In this document: positions 9,464-19,075 of the stretch, piece by piece
Numbering within the stretch: position 1 is the stretch's first letter
How the letters are laid out: every line of letters starts with the position of its first letter
Assembly (NCBI GenBank): GCA_964019335.1
Contig: OZ025663.1
Span: 1 to 64,000, forward strand
DNA length: 64,000 nucleotides
Direction of reading: 5' to 3'
From: Diplonema japonicum
Taxonomy: Eukaryota; Euglenozoa; Diplonemea; Diplonemida; Diplonemidae
Program-made: the position numbers and the translations under genes
Notes under the pieces: model-generated
The model's database searches: none
What the model was told of the DNA's origin: nothing
What the model saw: only the letters and a program-made list of their open reading frames with translations

Positions 9464-10462
9464 TTAGAAAGTGATGCCGGTGACATCACCCTCAATACCG
9501 CACTCGTTGACGCCCTTCAGGATCTTGAAGTAGCCCATGTCACCCCACTCGCTGTTCCAAGAGTTCTTCACCAACCAATAGGGCTCGCCGTTCTCCTCAC
9601 CCCAGCCGATCATCTCGACGGCGTGCCCGCCAAGCGCCTCACCGTGGGTGTGCTTGTAGACACCGCTCTTGTAGGAGGGGAAGTCAGCGTACACGGTGAA
9701 GGCCACAGCAAGGGGACCCTTGGTGTAGAGCTCGGTCATGATGTCAGACACACCACGGACAGAGTAGGCTGTCTTGCCCTTGCGCTTGTCCTGGGAGTAG
9801 GACGCGTTGTACCCGCTCTGGCAGCTCTCAGTACACTTGGGAGTGGGGTACTCCTTCGAGGGGCATGTGGGGTACTTAGGGGTGGGTGCCACGTGGTGGG
9901 CGCAGGGGGCCAGGGTGTAGGGACGGCAGGAGTCACTCTTCCCAAGATCGGAGTAGTCACCGCCAGACACGACACCCTTTTCGGTCATCCACTGCAGGGC
10001 GGCAGAGGGCTGACCACCGTTGCACCCATTAGAGAAACCGCATGCGAAGCCAGAGCAGCACGAGGCAGTGTCCTCGACAGACATCTCCCTGTTGAGGCCG
10101 GTGGCAATGCACTGACGGTCCTCGAAGGCCTCAGTGGACCCAAAGGCCCAGCAGGAACCGCACGAAGATTGGTCACGAACAATGGAAATAACAGGACACT
10201 TGGTGCCCCACTGGGCAGTGGCGTTGAAGTCGGTAGGCAGGCCCTCCACAACATCGATCTTCTTTTCCGGGAGCCTCATGTACTTGGGGTGCCCAGCCAT
10301 CCAGGTACCGCAAAGGATCTTAGCGTCCTCGGTGGAGTTGAACCTGGTGGGGATCTCAGCCTTCCAGCCCTTGTTTGCGGTGTTCACTTTCTGCACGATG
10401 GACGAGAAGTCCTCCGCAGAAACAGCAGTGGCCAGAGCCACAAGGAGACCTGCCTTGTACAT
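9464..10462 (-). CDS. cathepsin B-like cysteine protease (papain family C1A)
   Basis: 332 residues from the ATG at 10462; the frame stays open further upstream but MYKAGLLVALATAVSA is a clean signal peptide and an AG (ttcatcag) lies ten bases before the ATG. A short propeptide is followed by the mature enzyme with the active-site Cys in DQSSCGSCWAFG, His in LGGHAVEMIGWG and Asn in VKNSWNSEWGD. The occluding loop with its paired His (LAPCAHHVAP) marks cathepsin B rather than L and suggests dipeptidyl carboxypeptidase as well as endopeptidase activity. It probably acts in lysosomes or digestive vacuoles. All catalytic residues are present and no introns are needed. Confidence 0.96.
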   Translation of the reverse strand: MYKAGLLVALATAVSAEDFSSIVQKVNTANKGWKAEIPTRFNSTEDAKILCGTWMAGHPKYMRLPEKKIDVVEGLPTDFNATAQWGTKCPVISIVRDQSSCGSCWAFGSTEAFEDRQCIATGLNREMSVEDTASCCSGFACGFSNGCNGGQPSAALQWMTEKGVVSGGDYSDLGKSDSCRPYTLAPCAHHVAPTPKYPTCPSKEYPTPKCTESCQSGYNASYSQDKRKGKTAYSVRGVSDIMTELYTKGPLAVAFTVYADFPSYKSGVYKHTHGEALGGHAVEMIGWGEENGEPYWLVKNSWNSEWGDMGYFKILKGVNECGIEGDVTGITF

Positions 10463-10663
10463 GTTAGAAGTCCTGATGAATAAAACAGCATGTGAATCAA
10501 ATCTCAAAACTAAAGAACAGAATCGAAAGAAGACATAACGAAATAAATATATTAAGCGGTCGCTCGCCAGCACCCCAAACCGAGAAGATTGAGACAAAAT
10601 ATGGTGTCATCAACAAGTAACAGCGAAGTACTTGCAGTCTATGAAGCTCTAATAGCACAAATC

Positions 10664-12013
10664 TCACATAGGTGAGCTGAGGAGGGGTGTCGTTGCCACT
10701 TCCTGAGGGGAGTGCATGGAGTTCAAGCTGAGAGGGGAGTGCAGTGAGTTGAGCTCTGCGTACTCCACTTTTGCCAATTCAAGGGTATTCAGCTCCTTGA
10801 CTTGCAGCTCCCGTGGAATGACGGCAATACGGTCAGATGTACTGATCATCTCTTCGAGTAGTTTGAGGTTCAGTAACCCACCTAAGTTTGCAAGGCACGT
10901 GAAAGGAGGCATCATCATTGGCAGCAAGAAGCCAAAAATGGCGATTGTTGGTACAAAAGAAGATATCACCAACACCCAACCGAGGGCTATCTTGTTTGCC
11001 TTCGGCACGATGTTTACGATCACGATCGCCACGTAGAAGACCTGGTATAGCAAAACCATTTGGAGGATCTGGATTGTAAACTGAGGCTTTCCGAACCAGA
11101 AGAACTTGCTCATATCAGGGTCCGGGTCACTGCCCCTGTAAATGTTCCCGATGCTGAGTGTCGTGACGTCTATCTCGGTGCAGAACTGTCTGAACGATCT
11201 GATTGTCTTTCCAACAACGATCAGCAAAATCGCAAGCGTGCCCCATCCCACGGAGAACGAGAAGTACAAAATGTCCAACCCCGAATTACCTTTGAGGCTT
11301 TCTGTATTCGTAGCCAGCACCAGTGCAATCAAACTGATGATGGCAACCAATGAAAGCCATGTGAACTTGTTGAAATGAAGTAACTCCAGCAACCACCTGC
11401 GCTGTGCTTTCTGGAGGTAACGCGTAAATGCAACGTCTTTGCACTTATCAGGTAGCTTTGAGTTGAAGTACTTCAGGCAGTTGATCATTCTCTTGGCATT
11501 CTGGTTTCTGTCCCAGTAGATGTTAAGGGTAAGTTCCTTTTGCTCTTTGGGCATCTGTTCGTCCTCGATGACAAGACGCCAGAATCTCTCGTAGCGCACC
11601 CAAGTCTTCCACACGATCTTCATAGTAACCAAGAGGGTGCCTGTCAGGCCCATCAAAATGATCATCATCACAAACAGCACAAAGTGCGTGTAATGGAAGA
11701 GCGTGGTTGACCACACTTTACTTGTTATGCGTAGTGCATCGATAAAGGTGAGCCACAGCCCGATCAGTCCTAAGTTCATCACTTCATGCTGCAAATGTTC
11801 CTTCAACTTCCTCCCACTGTTGCTTGTAACCTGCTTGTCCAACCATTCGAAAAAGATTTCATGAACCACACTAATGCCTATAACCAAGATGAACATCCCG
11901 CACAAGTGCCAAGGGTGGTACAAAAGCTCTTCCTCTAGATTGAAGATACTCGCCGCCCCTTTGGCAGGCAGTATAATTTGCAACAGCAAGATACCACGTA
12001 GCAAGGATATCAT
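10664..12013 (-). CDS. MLO-like multi-pass membrane protein
   Basis: 449 residues from the ATG at 12013, with a cleavable-looking N terminus (MISLLRGILLLQIILPAKG). About seven further membrane segments follow. The first part matches the MLO family layout: a membrane segment ending in HEIFFEWLDKQ, then LKEHLQHEVMNLGLIGLWLT, then HYTHFVLFVMMIILMG and a basic WKTWVRYERFW. Later segments include a FTWLSLVAIISLIALVLATN helix and a Pro/Met-rich pore-like helix. MLO proteins are known from plants and algae and have been linked to calcium and calmodulin signalling. The cytosolic tail is short and I do not see a clear calmodulin site. Upstream is A-rich, and no AG lies close to the ATG, unlike most neighbours. 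Confidence 0.68.
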   Translation of the reverse strand: MISLLRGILLLQIILPAKGAASIFNLEEELLYHPWHLCGMFILVIGISVVHEIFFEWLDKQVTSNSGRKLKEHLQHEVMNLGLIGLWLTFIDALRITSKVWSTTLFHYTHFVLFVMMIILMGLTGTLLVTMKIVWKTWVRYERFWRLVIEDEQMPKEQKELTLNIYWDRNQNAKRMINCLKYFNSKLPDKCKDVAFTRYLQKAQRRWLLELLHFNKFTWLSLVAIISLIALVLATNTESLKGNSGLDILYFSFSVGWGTLAILLIVVGKTIRSFRQFCTEIDVTTLSIGNIYRGSDPDPDMSKFFWFGKPQFTIQILQMVLLYQVFYVAIVIVNIVPKANKIALGWVLVISSFVPTIAIFGFLLPMMMPPFTCLANLGGLLNLKLLEEMISTSDRIAVIPRELQVKELNTLELAKVEYAELNSLHSPLSLNSMHSPQEVATTPLLSSPM

Positions 12014-12096
12014 GTTTATATTTTTTTCTTTCTTTGTTTTTCCTTTTTTTCTTTTTTTCGCACTTCGTGCTGTGAACTGCAGCACGTGCTGAAGGG

Positions 12097-13134
12097 TTAA
12101 ATAAACTGGTACAACTGGCTAGGAACAGTATCCAATAGGACGTGCATCTGAGAGGTGATTTCCTGCAAGTTGTCTGTGAGGGCCTCGTCGTCGAGCACGG
12201 GGAGGGTGGGAAGTGGTTGCGGTGATGCTTGTTCATCAATTAGAGGGAATGACAAAAGAATACGAGACCAGGACCTGCGGCAGAGAGTACTGGCAAGTGT
12301 GCGGCTTGCAGCGGAGAGGCTCGGCTTCAGGGAGGCAAACTGCGCAGGTGTGAGTGATGCCTTGTATTCTCTCCAGCAGTCTTTGACTGAAACAAGCAGC
12401 TCGGGTTTATCAAGAGTTGCGAGGATGGGCTTCAATGCAGCAGTGGCGGCGTCGGCGTTGATGCCCTCCCCACTAGTGTCATGTCTACGGTGCTTCTTCA
12501 CAAACGGCTGTATGTCTTGGGCAAGCTTGTTGATTTTAGTGGCAGTCAGGGAGCTCTTCCGAACACCGCCTGCTCGCAACACATCCTCCACAGTGCAGGT
12601 TCCGTTATTTCCATTTACTGTTTGCAGTAATCTGGCTGACTTACTGCTGCACAGCTTCTCGCTGCCGTTCACCTGATCTACTTTGCGAGACACCTTTCTC
12701 ACCTCTGATACCCACTCTGTCGTCAGTTCTTTCAGCGTTTGCTGTCGCCGTTCTCCCACGCATGGTGGTCTTGTGTCCTGTACAATGCACATGAGCACCC
12801 ATGTGATGCACACTACGGCGTTCACAACAAGAAGCTCTTCATCTTCTTGTGATGTGTTCGGCACGTACGCAAGCAGACTAGGAATGATACAACCCGTGTA
12901 ACCCATCTTGCGTAAAACCAGCCAACAAAATTTCCTGCTTTTTACATCATCTTTCCACCGCTCCCTAAGAGCAGCTCCCATTTCTGAGTTACCTATCGCA
13001 CTGCGCTCTTTCAACACCAGTAAATCATGCAAGCCTCGCACCGCTGCAGGCAAGGTGCCGAAATCATCTTCCGCTGTGTCTAAACCACAAGCTGTGAGCA
13101 TGCTGGCCAAGGATCCGCATGGCAGTGCACTCAT
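12097..13134 (-). CDS. hypothetical helical protein
   Basis: 345 residues. I chose the ATG at 13134 (MSALPCGSLASML) because AG (agtacag) lies two bases before it; the frame remains open 16 codons upstream. The sequence is mostly helical with a hydrophobic stretch (VVNAVVCITWVLMCIVQD, about residues 120-140) that may be a buried helix or a membrane segment. The C-terminal half has several Leu/Ala-rich helices. I recognise no domain. Only 83 bp separate its stop from the MLO-like ATG and 51 bp separate it from the gene upstream. Confidence 0.68.
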   Translation of the reverse strand: MSALPCGSLASMLTACGLDTAEDDFGTLPAAVRGLHDLLVLKERSAIGNSEMGAALRERWKDDVKSRKFCWLVLRKMGYTGCIIPSLLAYVPNTSQEDEELLVVNAVVCITWVLMCIVQDTRPPCVGERRQQTLKELTTEWVSEVRKVSRKVDQVNGSEKLCSSKSARLLQTVNGNNGTCTVEDVLRAGGVRKSSLTATKINKLAQDIQPFVKKHRRHDTSGEGINADAATAALKPILATLDKPELLVSVKDCWREYKASLTPAQFASLKPSLSAASRTLASTLCRRSWSRILLSFPLIDEQASPQPLPTLPVLDDEALTDNLQEITSQMHVLLDTVPSQLYQFI

Positions 13135-13185
13135 TCCTGTACTGTGCTTTTTTTCGAGAGAATGACAGGAAGGTATGTACAAGGT

Positions 13186-13722
13186 TTAGACTAGTTTAAG
13201 TTCTATTACATTCCAAGTGAGTACCTTTTCCCACCCGTGAAGCTGTACCAGCGGTGTTGCTCCATCATAATTTACAATAGTTCCGTACTTCCACTGTTCG
13301 GTGGGGCAGTCCCTGACCCGTACCTCTGCACCTAGAGGATACAGGGATCGCGGCGACGTCGCGCCCGCTGCGTAGCCAGTTAGCATGTGCTCCAAATCCT
13401 GCTGTTTTTGTGTGAGGTGTGCACTGGTTGCCATCAGCAGTTCCCCACTCTTGCCACCTCTAGGGGACGCGTTCTTTTGTGCAAGCTCCTTATATTTGTC
13501 TAAAAGCTGTGCTTCTCCTTCTCGCAGCATTGTGATGCGCTCCTTCAGTCGCGCCACCTCATTCATGTGTGCTTCCTTCTCTTCATGTATAGACGTGATG
13601 AGGCCTGTTTTGTCTTCCTGCAGGGCAAGGACCCTGTTGATGAGGAACTCTGTAGGGTGTCCCTTCTCCCTTTGGCTCTGCCGGCGGCGGGTAGGCGACA
13701 CAGATCCGCGTTTTGGTGGCAT
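13186..13722 (-). CDS. coiled-coil protein with C-terminal SH3/Tudor-like barrel
   Basis: 178 residues from the ATG at 13722, ten bases after ccaagcag. A basic Ser/Thr/Arg-rich start (MPPKRGSVSPTRRR) precedes a coiled coil (about residues 35-95: EEKEAHMNEVARLKERITML). The final ~50 residues look like a small beta barrel (GAEVRVRDCPTEQWKYGTIV, then VQLHGWEKVLTWNVIELK), the pattern of Tudor/SH3-like modules that control protein contacts. Such proteins are common at cilia and centrosomes, and the gene lies directly downstream of IQUB, but no function is assigned. Confidence 0.7.
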   Translation of the reverse strand: MPPKRGSVSPTRRRQSQREKGHPTEFLINRVLALQEDKTGLITSIHEEKEAHMNEVARLKERITMLREGEAQLLDKYKELAQKNASPRGGKSGELLMATSAHLTQKQQDLEHMLTGYAAGATSPRSLYPLGAEVRVRDCPTEQWKYGTIVNYDGATPLVQLHGWEKVLTWNVIELKLV

Positions 13723-13820
13723 TATATGCACCCTGCTTGGATTAAGCAAAAGAGAACACTGTTCAAAAGAAATACATTCAACCCTATTCGGGGGGAAGCA
13801 GAGACGGTCTGAAATTAACA

Positions 13821-15786
13821 TCATCTTTTTGAATCCAGTTTCACAAGCGGTCTTATTGCATATTCCAGGGGCACCGATTGCTGGTGGATGGCCTCAGGGT
13901 TGAACTCAGGTGTTTCAATGAATTGCAGGAAGAGATTATTGAGCTGCTGGCGTTGGCCTGTGGCAGTGTTGTTTGTATTTTTGAGTGCTACCTTCCAGAG
14001 ACTTGCTGGGTCGTCCCCGGTTCAAAATGTCGGCTTCTCTATCCACGAGCTCGACGATTTCCCTTGTTAGTGGGCAGCTGAAGGCCTTAACAGCCCACTT
14101 CACAGGGAGCAAGATATCCAGTCGCTCGTCGATGGTCCTGTGTGTGTTGGTTGTTTCTAACTGCATACAATCCCTTCAGCTGCAGTCCGTTGTACAAGTG
14201 CATCAGTTGTTTTGCGCAAACAGTGAACGGCGTCTCGACGATGGTTCCAGACTGTGTCTTTTTAACAGGTCACATGCACATACCGCTCCCCATTTTTTGT
14301 GTGCCGTCATGCTTTCTAAGAAAGACTTCACGCGTCGTTCCTTATTCTCCTTATTAGCGGCATTTTGCAGTTTATGTATGGTCTGCAACAGTTTCGTCTC
14401 CTTCTTGAGTAGCTCCTGCAACGACAGCTGTTTCTCTTCCTTCGTCATCGACGACTCTTTTATCTTACGTGTCTCCTGCAGCCTCCATGTCTCAAGCTCG
14501 TTGTAAAGTGTAGTGAAGTCTTGTGTAGTTCGTGGATGTGTTCGGCGCTCGATCTCCTTTTGCCGCTTTGTTTCGTGTTCCTCTTTTCTTTTATGCTCTT
14601 GGATCAGTATTGCTTGATTTATTTCCTCTTTTTCACTCCTCAGTCGCTTTGCGTGGGTTCTTGCAAACCAACCCCGGATGTGACTTTGTATCACAACGCT
14701 CTTCTGCACCCGCAGCCCGTGCAGCTGCTGCGATGTGAAGTACGGCCTTGCGACAATAATAATGTCATCACTAGTATTAAGCTCGAACCCGGGCCTTGCC
14801 ATCTGCGTGGCGCACTCTCGCACTGTCTGCACCGTGCGTGTCATGCCTTTGGTTTGTGTTTCGCGCGATATTTTGTCCGAGTGCATCTTTGCCTTCTTCT
14901 CCAAAGGGTTCGTCTGCCCCACTGCGTGGTGGTAGATCTGCCCTGTTTTTTTATTTCTAAAACCTCCAATGAAAGGCTTCTTGTCATAGGCAACTACGAG
15001 TGTCACGGTGCAGGTCTTCGGTGGGATCCCCTCACCGTAGTGTATCGTCACGTTCCTTGTGCCGGGTGTGATCTCCCCAACAGACAGTATTGACAGATGC
15101 CGCGGGAGGTTATCGAACCTCAAGTGCAGAATCAACGGGCCCTGTTCTGGTATGTTTGCAACTTCGTTCAAAATGTCAGTCTCCTGGAAAGGGTGTCCCT
15201 CCCAAGATATGTGCAGTGTCGCCTTGTCCACAGAGAGATCTTTCTCCAGCTGTGAATACATGTACACAGCAGGGATGTCTACAGGGTATACTGCGATGTG
15301 CGAGAAGCCTTGCGGAAGTACCAGGAACTTCACTTGCACTTTTTGGGACTCAGAGAGGCTTTGTGTCGCCCACGCCTGCTGAGGTGCGCCAGGCTGATGG
15401 TTCTCAATAGGCTCTTTTTCATCGCTCGCTTCTTCTTTCACTTCAGTTCCTTGTTCTTGCTCTCGTTGCGGTTCTATTTGCCCCTCTGGTACTTCTACTT
15501 CTGCCACCGGTTCGTCAGTGACTTCTGCCTCTGTTGGTGTAGGTGGTGCAGGTGCAGCTGTAACTTCCGGCGCCTCTACTGTCTCTTCTTGGGTCTCACT
15601 TGCTTGTGCTACTTCTTCAGTTTTCTTCTCTATTACATTCTCTTCCTCCGCTACTTCTTCAATTTTCTTCTCTGCTGCACTCTCTTCCTCCGCAGGTTCA
15701 CCAGATTTGTTTTCCTCTTTAGCCCCCTCTTTCTCTCCCTTTTCTTGTTCTTCTTCCTTCACATCGCCTTCCTGCGGTTCTTGCAT
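13821..15786 (-). CDS. IQUB: IQ motif and ubiquitin-like domain protein (IQUB)
   Basis: Four exons: 15786-14284, 14251-14169, 14137-13992, 13957-13821; introns of 32, 31 and 34 nt. The joined frame codes for 622 residues. An acidic Glu-rich N terminus (about 150 residues) is followed by a ubiquitin-like domain (VQVKFLVLPQGFSHI to LILHLRF), a middle conserved block, an IQ motif (VVIQSHIRGWFAR) and a long helical region. The exons restore the IQUB C terminus: ETPFTVCAKQLMHLYNGLQ, LTIDERLDILLPVKWAVK, CPLTREIVELVDREADILN and NNLFLQFIETPEFNPEA. IQUB is an axonemal protein linked to radial spokes and ciliary beating, so this organism very likely builds motile cilia. AG (cacacag) lies five bases before the ATG. 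Confidence 0.93.
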
Positions 15787-15943
15787 GGCTCCTGTGTGGT
15801 GTATTATGGATGGCTGGTACAACAGGTAAACACTAGGACTATTGAACTATGCCCTTAGGAATAAGGGGCTGGGAGAAGCAAGAACATTTATTTCACAGGC
15901 CTTTTTAAAAGCCTTACTTACCCGTTTTTCCTGACCAACGCCT

Positions 15944-16480
15944 TCATCCTAATGCCGAGTATGTTCTCTTCGACAACCTTTCGACTGATTTTTCTAACTC
16001 CCTTCTACTCAGCTTCCTTTGCAAGCGTGGTGTCACAGGAGCGGGTGTCGCCGTGCTTCTTGTGGGCTTCATGAAGGTCGCAGTGTCGAAGTGCGCAATA
16101 TTACTCTTGACGCACTCACGAGACGGAGCTGTGAACGTAGCACTGTTGTACACGCATTTTGACGGTCTGGGTGTGGTACGTGGTGTCTCGAGGGTAGACC
16201 GCCTGATAGAGTGTGAGCGTGCACTGTTCGGTGTTTCTTTAGCAAAGCTGCTGCTGCGCAGAAGAAACCCATTACTGGTGGGGATCTGTGGCACTTTTGG
16301 CTTTTTCTTTTTACTATTTTTAGGCTTCTCAAAGTGCTTCTGCAATGCCTTCCTGCTCGGAAGGAACCTGGCTGCAGAGTTTTTGTGAAGAGGTTTCTGG
16401 GTTCTCGACTCACTTCGCGCCACCTCAGCAAAGCGCATTGCCTGCGAAAATGAGTTCCTATGCTCAGCAACGTACATCAT
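15944..16480 (-). CDS. hypothetical basic protein, possibly cytoskeletal
   Basis: 178 residues from the ATG at 16480, seven bases after cttcctacag; its start lies only 43 bp after the stop codon of the gene upstream. It is rich in Lys, Arg, Ser, Thr and Pro, with repeated short motifs (SATFTAPSRE, DTATFMKPTRSTATP) and no membrane segment. This composition resembles microtubule-binding or axonemal filler proteins, and IQUB is the next gene downstream. No domain was recognised, so function is open. Confidence 0.68.
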   Translation of the reverse strand: MMYVAEHRNSFSQAMRFAEVARSESRTQKPLHKNSAARFLPSRKALQKHFEKPKNSKKKKPKVPQIPTSNGFLLRSSSFAKETPNSARSHSIRRSTLETPRTTPRPSKCVYNSATFTAPSRECVKSNIAHFDTATFMKPTRSTATPAPVTPRLQRKLSRRELEKSVERLSKRTYSALG

Positions 16481-16523
16481 GGGTAACCTGTAGGAAGCTA
16501 ATGAAGGAAAGCTGTCAAAGCAT

Positions 16524-17144
16524 TTAACTGTGGCCAACGGCTCTTGGAACAACGCTCCCAAATATCTCGAAACGGATTACACTGATAGCGTGTGAAAAAA
16601 GCTGGCCTGAGTTGGCAGGCGTGCCACCTACGATTCTAATGCGGTGGAATGCCTGTCGCTGTCGGATATTTGTTTTCCACCCAGCACGGAACTTGTGGTC
16701 GCCTGCCAAGGAAATGTCGTGGCTATGGGTGGCAATAGGGAACCAGTTGGCATTCGGCCCATCGATGAAAGTTCCCACAATAGACCAGTTGCACAGCGCA
16801 TGTTTTTCACGGAAAGCACTGCTGAACTGGTAACCCCAGATGTGGATGCCTACAGGGAGCTCTATCTCGATCCACGACTTGCTGGAAGCCGTCGTCACGC
16901 ACTCGACGTCAGGACGCCCCAAGGCATTTGTACTGTAGCCCACAACATTCCGCAGCTCACCTAACGTCAACCCACTGGACACTACATTTACCATTTTCCC
17001 ATCATAAGGGTTCATCCATTCATCGTCGTCCTCCCCCCTCCCCCCCGCCTCCTTGCACATACACCCCAAGAAATACAACAACCCCTTCCCATCCGCCCTG
17101 TACGGGAACTCTGTTTTATCAATTGAGTATTGCTGATTACTCAT
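16524..17144 (-). CDS. F5/8 type C (discoidin-like) galactose-binding-fold protein
   Basis: 206 residues from the ATG at 17144 (MSNQQYSIDKTEFPYR), nine bases after ctaccag. After an acidic Gly-rich segment, residues ~65-200 look like a jellyroll of the discoidin/F5-8C type: SWIEIELPVGIHIWGYQF, WSIVGTFIDG, HRIRIVGGTP and the closing strand IRFEIFGSV, which parallels the usual IRIELYG end. There is no signal peptide, so an intracellular protein such as those with this fold in BTB or E3-ligase partners is more likely than a secreted lectin. Binding partner unknown. Confidence 0.6.
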   Translation of the reverse strand: MSNQQYSIDKTEFPYRADGKGLLYFLGCMCKEAGGRGEDDDEWMNPYDGKMVNVVSSGLTLGELRNVVGYSTNALGRPDVECVTTASSKSWIEIELPVGIHIWGYQFSSAFREKHALCNWSIVGTFIDGPNANWFPIATHSHDISLAGDHKFRAGWKTNIRQRQAFHRIRIVGGTPANSGQLFSHAISVIRFEIFGSVVPRAVGHS

Positions 17145-18620
17145 GTTGCCTACCTGGTAGTGAGTTAGCTGAGGTTGTAAAATAAAAGAGGATATGAGGA
17201 GAGAAACTATTCCGGAGAATAGTTGACTGGATCTACAGTGTAGATAAACAATCTTAGAAACCATCAGTTTATCTAGTTTATATGCTTCTGTCCTGGACTT
17301 CTTCGAGAAGCTATCATTTTACATCTGTCGCCTGTCTTCCCATTGCTTTGAAACATTCGTTGTAGTGCTGACACGGTGTTCCCTGAGCCACACCGCATCT
17401 TCCTATAAAACACGTCAAGCTTGTCTATGCCCTAAAGCATTTCGATATTCAAAGCCAAAAGGCACTATACATATCACCTGTAGAGCTGCGGTTATAAAAG
17501 AACAAGGCATGGAAAATAAAACCAGGAGGGAAGAAAAAGTTAAAATGTCAGCATGCAGGACATGCAAAAAAAAGGGGGGGGGTTAAAACGATGGGGATGT
17601 AATTCATATTCTTTTTGAATTTTTCTTTTTTTTCTTTTTCTTTTTTTTTTTTTTTTTTTTTTTTTTGTTGTGTTATACTTTTTTTTTTCGTTCTTCGACA
17701 CTTACCATGTACTTCAGACCACAAGTGTGAGAATGCTCAAACTTGTTTGTGCTGCTGATACATGGGATACAGGAGCAGGCGGTAAAACAGGGCGGGCGGG
17801 GGGGGAAGGGGTAAAACGTGCGGGGCTGGGGATCAAGAAGGAAAACCATAACGTAATTGAGATCGCAGATTGAACCTAGCCTAGAATCAAGAACGATACT
17901 GGCCCCGCAAATGCAGAGCGGATATCATTCTCGTGCCCAGAGGAAGCTGCGACAAATAACTTGAAGGCGGCACATCAAGCAGTGTGCCAATAAGGGGGAA
18001 AGGGGTGTACAAAAAATAATCGTGCAACTGATCTTACCGCTCATTCGTCTCGCTGGAGGGTACACCTCTTGGACGATAGTTCTAAGCATAATAGAATGAA
18101 TGGAGTCAGCACGTACAAAATAGGGAGGGGAATAGCAAAGGAAACATAGTGGAGTATCTAAGTGTGCATTGCTGCATTTTTGTTCACAAGATTCTTCTTT
18201 TTTTTCTCTTTTTTTTTTAATATCCCATCCCTTTTTTTTTTTCAGTGAAAGGGACGGTAAACAAAAAAAAAACAAAAAAGAATTAAATGAACTGGAAAAG
18301 GAAAAGAACACAGAATGAAGCAGGGAGGGGGAAAAGTAAAAAGGGGACATGGGGTTGGGGTCTAACCGTGGTCCTTTTGTAGAACAATGCACGGTTCCAG
18401 TTTTCTTATTTGTGATAAATCTACAGGTCAGAGTCGATGAAGGCTGAAAAGTAAAAAAAGAGCCTTGCCTTCACTATGATAAGACTCCGCCTGCCAAGTA
18501 GTCTGCAGCCATTGTGTTTCGCATTATACTCCGCAAAGTGAGCTCTTTGACAACACATGGTAATCGCAAAAAAAGATATTGGTCATAGACCCCTGGGGGG
18601 GAAGAGGACACTTTTTTGCA

Positions 18621-18651
<31 letters not shown>

Positions 18652-19075
18652 TTTCTTTTTCGTGGAGGGACAAAATAAGGAAGGGGAAGCACCCGTTTAA
18701 CTCTTGAGCGCTACATCACTCCAAAAAGGAACGACTACAGGAGCACCCAGAACAACAGGAAGCAAGAATGTGAGAAAAGAAGTAACAGAAAGGAGATGGG
18801 AGTAAACGGATGAAAAAATAAAAGCTCTTCCGACTTACAATCAAAGCAACGTGGCACCAACGTAGTTGCCGAGCACAGCTTCATCAAAGAATCCCTGCAT
18901 CATGTTGAATGAAGTATCAACCACAACAACGTGGCCGAGGGACAGCTAATCAGAAACTATCGAAGGGCACATTTCATAAGACGGAGCTTCTTTTTTTCGT
19001 TTTGAGAAGGGAGAAATTGGAAAAAAGGAGGAAGCAACAGGTAAGTGAGGGGAAATGGGAGGGTGTGATGTGATT
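17145..19075. other. 1.9-kb gene-poor interval
   Basis: Between the giant secreted-protein gene and its downstream neighbour I find poly-T tracts near 17640-17666 and 18228-18241, C- or A-rich simple sequence, and no supported gene. The only coding-like trace is about 30 minus-strand codons ending at 18840 (see findings). The interval is long compared with the 43-200 bp gaps elsewhere in the array, so a small RNA gene or a transcription start region is possible but not seen. Confidence 0.5.

Noticed and set aside
17925-18392. Minus-strand frame of 155 codons
   Set aside because: Mostly poly-Phe, poly-Ser and poly-Lys from homopolymer tracts; no domain or start signal.
17145-19075. tRNA, snRNA or spliced-leader RNA gene in the large gap
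   Set aside because: I searched by eye for tRNA arm motifs and Sm-like sites and saw none convincing; a covariance-model scan would be decisive.
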